Shown here piece after piece: positions 24,902 to 29,453 of a stretch of 29,453 nt of DNA. Below the pieces are notes generated by a model. It searched no databases. It saw only the letters and a program-made list of their open reading frames with translations, and was not told the origin of the DNA. A program made the translations under genes and the position numbers. How positions within the stretch are numbered: position 1 is the first letter of the stretch; each line of letters opens with the position of its first letter. Source of the stretch: CAVSWN01 sp046728115 (lineage in GTDB: Bacteria; Acidobacteriota; Vicinamibacteria; Vicinamibacterales; CAVVIG01); contig JBKPDW010000282.1 of the NCBI GenBank assembly GCA_046728115.1, positions 1-29,453 on the forward strand, read 5' to 3'.

Positions 24902-25498
24902 ATGCCCAGCGATGGATCCGCAGCGACAGCCACGGCGGTCGCGCTGGTCGTCGATTCGGCGCGTCTGCCCTTGTACATCGTGACAGAAGGTGCCGAACTC
25001 GCCTGGGTTTGGCGGCTGATCGCGATCGCAGCCCTCGGCGTCGTCACCGGCACGGTCGCAGGGTCGCGCATTCTGCGGCGCGTCGCCGACCGCTCGTTCC
25101 GAAGTGTCGTGGCTGTTCTTCTCGTTATTCTTGGCACGTGGATGCTCCTCCATGGCGGATGCAATTGGTCCTCGGTCGCCCGGGACGCCGCGTGGCTTCG
25201 ACGCCTGAGCGCGTTCGGGTGGACGGGCCGGATGGCGCTGACCAACTACATCGTGCAAGTCGCCATCCTGGATGTTCTGTTTTCGAATTACGCGCTCGGC
25301 CTGCGAATTACACCGCTCGCGTCATTCGGCGCGGCGACCGCGCTCTTTGCGATCGACGCCGCGATCAGCTGGTGGTGGCTGGAGCGCTTTCACTTCGGGC
25401 CGTTCGAATGGCTGTGGCGGTCGATCACGCATGGACAGTTTCAGCGCTTCGGGCGTGAGCCGGCTCCTCTCCTGGGCTCTTCGATCGGTCAACAGTGA
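24902..25498 (+). CDS. chimeric membrane protein: TauE/SafE C-terminal part joined to DUF418 C-terminal part
   Basis: The frame gives 198 residues. Residues ~10-82 (ALVVDSARLPLYIVTEG, then GVVTGTVAGSRILRRVADRSF and VAVLLVILGTWML) resemble the end of TauE/SafE sulfite-exporter-like permeases. Residues ~96-183 (SAFGWTGRMALTNYIVQV, AISWWWLERFHFGPFEWLW and RSITHGQF) resemble the end of the DUF418/YeiB family. Each full-length family is much larger, and both parts lack their N-terminal helices. The junction is around 25146-25189. The simplest reading is an in-frame deletion that fused two membrane genes, leaving a product that may be non-functional. It could be expressed from the upstream lipoprotein operon. 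Confidence 0.6.
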   Translation: MPSDGSAATATAVALVVDSARLPLYIVTEGAELAWVWRLIAIAALGVVTGTVAGSRILRRVADRSFRSVVAVLLVILGTWMLLHGGCNWSSVARDAAWLRRLSAFGWTGRMALTNYIVQVAILDVLFSNYALGLRITPLASFGAATALFAIDAAISWWWLERFHFGPFEWLWRSITHGQFQRFGREPAPLLGSSIGQQ

Positions 25499-25551
25499 CC
25501 CATCGTGCCAGGGGATCCACGTGTCGAAAGAATTGATGCCGCGCGGAGCAC

Positions 25552-25557
25552 TATAAT
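25552..25557 (+). promoter_or_regulatory. consensus -10 element before the kinase gene
   Basis: TATAAT at 25552-25557 lies 9 nt before the ATG at 25567, with no clear -35 at 16-18 nt spacing. Transcription would begin at or within about 3 nt of the ATG, giving a leaderless message, and no ribosome binding site is seen. Confidence 0.6.
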
Positions 25558-25566
25558 CGTCCGGCG

Positions 25567-27978
25567 ATGCCGATCGAGCTAGGCACTTCGCTTGGTCCGT
25601 ACAAGATCGTGGCCATGCTCGGCGCAGGTGGCATGGGCGAGGTGTACCGCGCCGTTGATTCCCGTCTCGGTCGTGAAGTTGCGATCAAACTCCTTCCCAA
25701 CGCTGTCGCAAACCATCCGGACCGGCTCCGCCAATTTCACACCGAGGCCCGCGCAGTTGCGGCACTCAACCATCCCCACGTCTGCACGCTTCACGAAATC
25801 GGGCGGGAAGACGGCGTCGAATATCTCGTGATGGAGCTCGTCGAAGGCCGGCCATTGTCCGAATTGCTTGCCGCTGGCGGTCTTTCAATCGACCAAGTCA
25901 TCCACTATGGAACGCAAATCGCCGACGCCCTGACGCACGCGCACGACCATCAGATTATCCACCGCGATCTCAAGAGCGCCAACGTGATGGTGACATCGGC
26001 CGGTCGTGTCAAAGTCGTGGATTTCGGTCTGGCGCGTCAGGTGGCGCAAGAAGATCTCACCGCCCTCACTCGGTCAGTCATCGCGCCGCAGGATCGAGAA
26101 TCTGTAGCTGGCACACTGCCCTACCTGCCGCCGGAGGCGTTACGGGGTGGCGCGGTCGATGCTCGCAGTGACATCTGGTCGCTGGGTGTGATGCTCTACG
26201 AGATGGCGGTCGGTCGCCTGCCGTTCTCGGGACACACATCCATGGAGGTGGCATCGGCCATCCTGCGAGACCCGCCGAGCGCGCTTCCGCCGGAAGTGCC
26301 CGCCGGCCTGACGGGAATCATCCAGCGATGTCTCGTCAAAGATCCTGCGCGACGATATCAGCGAGCAAGCGATGTTCGCGCAGCGCTCGAAGCGGTTGCG
26401 TCGAGCGTGGCCGCGACGTCTGCCGTCGTTGAACGACCAGCCGTCTCGTTCCGTGTCCCGCCAGCAGGTTGGGTCGCCGTAACGGCCATTGTCGTGGCTG
26501 TCGTGGTTGCTGGCGTACTGGTGGCCACTCGACTGCGGACACCCGCTGTCGACCGCGACTCGAAAGCCGCCTCCATCGCGGTGCTGCCCTTTCACCGTCT
26601 CGGGGGGCGGGAAGATGAAAAATTCTTGGAGGTCGGCATTCCCGACGCGATCATCAGCAGGCTCGCCGCGGCACGTCAGGTGCGCGTTCGCCCGACCGAC
26701 GCGATTCTCCGATTCGAGGGGCAGACCGTCGATCCGCGCGAGGCGGGCCGGACGCTGGCTGCCGAGTACGTCTTGACCGGCACGCTGCAGCCAGCGGGAG
26801 AACGCCTGCGCGTGTCCGTGCAACTGGTCCGCGCCGCCGACGAAGAACCGCTCTGGGGAGACCACTACGACATCGATCGACAAGACCTTCTGACGCTGCA
26901 GGATCGCATCGCCACGAATGTGGCAACCGCTCTGCCGATACGAATGTCGACGGCCGAGCGCGATCGGTTCAACCCCCGGCAGGCGCGAAACGCCGAAGCT
27001 TTCGAGCTTTATCTGCGAGGACGGGCCGCTCTCGTGCGATACACGCCCGAGAGTACGCGCGTCGCGATCGACAGCTTCGAGAAGGCGCTTCGGATTGATC
27101 CGCGCGACGCGCTCGCGCATGCGGGTCTGGCTTCCGCATCGGCTCAAATGCGAATCCGATTTGCCCCTGAGAGCGAGTTGCAGCGGTGGCTCGATCTCTC
27201 CAATCAGGAGGCCGCCGCCGCGCTCGCGCTGGATCAGAATCTGGCGGAAGCGCACGAGGCCAGAGCCTCGGTCGCTCGTAATCTCGAGTTCGACTGGCAA
27301 CTCACCATCAACGAGAGCGACCGCGCCCTCGCGCTCAATCCCAGCCTCGAGATGCCGCATTTCTATCGTGCGGCAGCGTTCTACCATTTCGGGTTGTTCG
27401 ACCGCGCGCGCAACGAGATCGATCTCGGCATGGAAAACAATCCGGTGAGCCGCGTCGAGCCTCTGCGACTGCTGGGCACAACGGCCCTTCTCGGCAGCCA
27501 GTTTGCCGAAGCAGAGTCGGCGCTGCGAAGCGCGCAGGAGCTGACCAGCAGCCAGGTCATCAGTACCTACCTGGCGCAGGCAGTCTACAATCGCGGCAAA
27601 AAGAACGAGGCCGAGGAGATCCTTGCGGGCGTGACCGCCAGCGGGCAGGCACGAAGGCGCGCGCAGGCGATCCTTGCAAGCTATCTTGCGGCGAGAAACG
27701 AACCCGGCAAGGCGCGGACGCTGATCGCCGATGTGCTCGCTGGCTCATACATGGATCACCACGTCGCGTACAGTCTCGGCATCGCATTGGCGCACCTCGG
27801 TGACCTGGCCGAAGCGCGCCGCTGGCTGAATCGCGCCGCGAGCGAAGGGTTCCCGTGTTACCCGTGGTACGTCAACGATCCGCTGATCCAGCCGCTCAAA
27901 TCGGACCCCGCCTTTCAAAAATTGGTGCGTCAGCTGCGCGAGCAGTTCGACACGCATCGTGCGCGCTACGGTGGCTGA
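25567..27978 (+). CDS. membrane Ser/Thr protein kinase with TolB-like domain and TPRs
   Basis: The product is 803 residues. The N-terminal Hanks-type kinase (1-275) has an intact active site: glycine loop GAGGMGEVYRAV (19-30), Lys41 in VAIKLL, Glu60, HRDLKSAN (132-139, catalytic Asp134), DFG (152-154), and SDIWSLG. A single membrane helix follows at ~302-322. The exported part starts with a TolB/FlgO-like domain (~336-460; SIAVLPFHRLGG, YVLTGTLQPAGERLRVSVQLV), then TPR-like repeats to ~790 (AFELYLRGRAALVRY; FEKALRIDPRDALAHAGLA). This kinase-TolB-TPR plan is common in Acidobacteriota. It probably senses periplasmic cues and phosphorylates unknown cytoplasmic targets. It is monocistronic, with its own TATAAT. 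Confidence 0.93.
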   Translation: MPIELGTSLGPYKIVAMLGAGGMGEVYRAVDSRLGREVAIKLLPNAVANHPDRLRQFHTEARAVAALNHPHVCTLHEIGREDGVEYLVMELVEGRPLSELLAAGGLSIDQVIHYGTQIADALTHAHDHQIIHRDLKSANVMVTSAGRVKVVDFGLARQVAQEDLTALTRSVIAPQDRESVAGTLPYLPPEALRGGAVDARSDIWSLGVMLYEMAVGRLPFSGHTSMEVASAILRDPPSALPPEVPAGLTGIIQRCLVKDPARRYQRASDVRAALEAVASSVAATSAVVERPAVSFRVPPAGWVAVTAIVVAVVVAGVLVATRLRTPAVDRDSKAASIAVLPFHRLGGREDEKFLEVGIPDAIISRLAAARQVRVRPTDAILRFEGQTVDPREAGRTLAAEYVLTGTLQPAGERLRVSVQLVRAADEEPLWGDHYDIDRQDLLTLQDRIATNVATALPIRMSTAERDRFNPRQARNAEAFELYLRGRAALVRYTPESTRVAIDSFEKALRIDPRDALAHAGLASASAQMRIRFAPESELQRWLDLSNQEAAAALALDQNLAEAHEARASVARNLEFDWQLTINESDRALALNPSLEMPHFYRAAAFYHFGLFDRARNEIDLGMENNPVSRVEPLRLLGTTALLGSQFAEAESALRSAQELTSSQVISTYLAQAVYNRGKKNEAEEILAGVTASGQARRRAQAILASYLAARNEPGKARTLIADVLAGSYMDHHVAYSLGIALAHLGDLAEARRWLNRAASEGFPCYPWYVNDPLIQPLKSDPAFQKLVRQLREQFDTHRARYGG

Positions 27979-28235
27979 CCAATCCCAGAACGATCGCTCC
28001 GCACTCGGGAGCCAGTACTGGAAAGAATCACGTGCGCCGGACCGGACGTGCGCCAGGCATGAGCCGAATGCCTGTCAGCAGGGGGGATGAACACACGGTC
28101 CCACCGCCGAGCTCGAAGTTCAACCACGCGGTGAGATCGAACCGATTCTTACGTTTCTGTCAGAATTCTGGAATGTCCCGGTGTGTAGCGCAGAATGGGT
28201 TTGAAGACGGATCCATGTTCCACGGAGATCGAACC

Positions 28236-29159
28236 ATGCGTAATCCCCTACTGTGTCGTGCATCCATGCTCGCGGTCGTCTTGTCCGCAGTCCCGGTCGC
28301 GCTTTCTGCCCAGGAGATTCCCGCCGAATACCAGCAGGTGCTCTCGACGCTCGGCAAGCAGGGCGACTTCAAGGACAACGTCTTGAAAGTCAACATCCCA
28401 CGCAATGATGTGAAGGTGACCGTTGCAGGCGTTGCGACGCCCACGCCGTTCGGGTTCGGCGGATGGGTCGCGATGACGAAGGGCGACGGAGGGCACGAAG
28501 TGCTGATGGGGGATCTGGTCCTCCTGCAGGACGAAGTCAACCCGGTGATGACTGCGCTGCTCGACAACGGGCTCGACGTCACCGCGCTCCACAATCATTT
28601 CTTCTGGGACGAGCCGCGGATGTTCTACATGCACGTGCACGGCCACGGGTCCGCCGCCGAGCTCGCACAGAAGCTAAAGCCCGCAATCGCGTTGATCGGC
28701 AAATCGAGTCCCGCCTCGACGCCGGCGGCTCCGGCGAGCGGCGCGCCACAGAATCCACTCGATACGGCGAAACTCGTTGGGATCGTCGGCGCACAAGGCG
28801 AGCAGACGGGTGCGGTCTACAAGTTCACGCTTCCACGGAACGATCTCAAGGTCGTCGAGATGGGCGCGCCGATCAACGCCCGGATGGGGCTGAATACCTG
28901 GGCGGCGTTCACCGGCACCAACGAGAAGGCTGCCATCGCCGGCGACGTCGCGATGCTCGAAACCGAAGTCACGGCGGTCCTCAAGGCGCTGCGCAAGAAC
29001 GGGCTCGATGTCGTGGCCATCCACCACCACATGACGAGCGATCGACCGATGATCATCTTTCTCCATTACTGGGGGACGGGGCCGGCCGACAAACTCGCGA
29101 CGGGTTTCAAGGCGGCGCTGAACGAGTTGGGCAAGCACGGCGTGGCGTCGTCTCGATGA
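28236..29159 (+). CDS. secreted protein with two DUF1259 (LppY/LpqO-like) repeats
   Basis: The product is 307 residues from ATG 28236 with GGAGA at 28224-28228; the ATG at 28215 would add seven residues. Residues 1-26 are a signal peptide (ending ALSAQ). Two homologous domains follow, 28-155 and 178-303, each with an 'IPRNDxKV'/'LPRNDLKV' strand, a 'GDxxxLxxEVxxVxxALxxNGLDVxAxHxH' helix-turn, and a final strand (MHVHGHG in the first, FLHYWGTG in the second). A Ser/Pro/Ala linker joins them. The His-rich HNHF and HHHM clusters could bind a metal. DUF1259 proteins are exported and of unknown function. It is apparently monocistronic, with 257 nt of noncoding DNA before it. Confidence 0.88.
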   Translation: MRNPLLCRASMLAVVLSAVPVALSAQEIPAEYQQVLSTLGKQGDFKDNVLKVNIPRNDVKVTVAGVATPTPFGFGGWVAMTKGDGGHEVLMGDLVLLQDEVNPVMTALLDNGLDVTALHNHFFWDEPRMFYMHVHGHGSAAELAQKLKPAIALIGKSSPASTPAAPASGAPQNPLDTAKLVGIVGAQGEQTGAVYKFTLPRNDLKVVEMGAPINARMGLNTWAAFTGTNEKAAIAGDVAMLETEVTAVLKALRKNGLDVVAIHHHMTSDRPMIIFLHYWGTGPADKLATGFKAALNELGKHGVASSR

Positions 29160-29214
29160 CAGAGGGCCGTCCAGCCGAAGGACGCGAACTATCGTGAACA
29201 GCCGCCTCGAAGGC

Positions 29215-29453
29215 TTACCACTGGAACCACCAGACCGGAAACATCGCGGCCAGCGCCGCGGCGATCTGCAGAGCAAGAACGAGCATCGCCTGTCGGGGCT
29301 CGGTCGGGAGCCACTTGATGGCGAAGAACGCCACGACGGGTACCTGTCCGGCCATGAGGAGTTGCCAGAGGTGGGCGGCAGTTCCCTCGTCGGCCTGACG
29401 GGCAGTACCGAACAATGCGGCGTAACCAACTGCGATGGCCAGGGCGCCAACCG
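29215..29453 (-). CDS. partial small membrane protein, cut by the window end
   Basis: The minus-strand frame is open from the window edge to a stop at 29215-29217 and gives at least 78 residues. It has three hydrophobic stretches: GALAIAVGYAALFG, LLMAGQVPVVAFFAIKWL and AMLVLALQIAAALAAMFPVWW. A multi-helix inner-membrane protein of about 80-120 residues is likely; an internal TTG at 29415 is an alternative start but would lose the first helix. No family is recognised. It converges with the DUF1259 gene, 55 nt between their ends. Confidence 0.6.
   Translation of the reverse strand, partial: VGALAIAVGYAALFGTARQADEGTAAHLWQLLMAGQVPVVAFFAIKWLPTEPRQAMLVLALQIAAALAAMFPVWWFQW

Noticed and set aside
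28030..28054. repeat ACGTGCGCC occurring twice 16 nt apart
   Set aside because: Only two short copies; too little to call a CRISPR, operator or mobile element.
1..29453. defence system, biosynthetic cluster, prophage or integron
   Set aside because: No nuclease, methylase, reverse transcriptase, integrase, NRPS/PKS or phage structural gene was recognised on either strand.

Overview
The window looks like a chromosomal segment of an Acidobacteriota member, probably of the Vicinamibacteria type. This is inferred from high GC, two large FtsX/MacB-like permeases of the acidobacterial ADOP kind (one behind a PadR regulator), a TonB-dependent receptor with an N-terminal carboxypeptidase-regulatory domain, and a Ser/Thr kinase fused to a TolB-like region and TPRs. 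No rRNA, tRNA, insertion sequence, phage gene or CRISPR array was seen.

Layout. 1-446: 5' end of a leftward gene and a frameshifted scrap of a heavy-metal RND pump. 447-1862 (-): carbohydrate-selective porin. 1902-3902 (+): a TetR-controlled operon (DsrE-like protein, PNPOx-like flavin protein, TetR) with a consensus promoter overlapped by a perfect 20-bp palindrome. 3955-5376 (+): three overlapping genes (PadR, small membrane protein with an ADOP-prefix-like N-terminus, DinB). 5520-9960 (+): PQQ dehydrogenase and an ADOP permease. 10177-11151 (+): secreted NHL propeller. 11181-14518 (-): TonB-dependent receptor preceded by a small exported protein. 14664-15958 (-): a damaged ECF41 operon (ECF41-type promoter, membrane protein, truncated epimerase, sigma factor reduced to its C-terminal domain). 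15924-16270: structured intergenic region. 16271-18987: Tat-exported amidohydrolase and a convergent AraC regulator. 19320-20161: secreted unknown, strong hairpin, amidohydrolase relic. 20353-23396: PadR/ADOP pair with two tandem palindromes. 23533-25498: PEP-mutase-family enzyme, c-type haem lipoprotein, and a TauE/DUF418 chimera. 25567-27978: kinase-TPR protein. 28236-29159: secreted protein with two DUF1259 repeats. 29215-29453 (-): partial membrane protein.

Two themes stand out. First, deletion scars: RND scrap, epimerase/ECF41 junction, YtcJ-like relic, TauE/DUF418 chimera, and a flavoprotein gene without a normal start codon. This suggests ongoing small-deletion decay, or assembly collapse, which must be excluded. 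Second, several regulatory genes have a -10-like element only 4-10 nt before the start codon, suggesting leaderless or nearly leaderless mRNAs.

I did not find a clear new defence or biosynthetic system. The best leads are the ECF41 operon whose sigma core is gone while its promoter survives, and the palindrome-controlled DsrE/flavoprotein/TetR operon.
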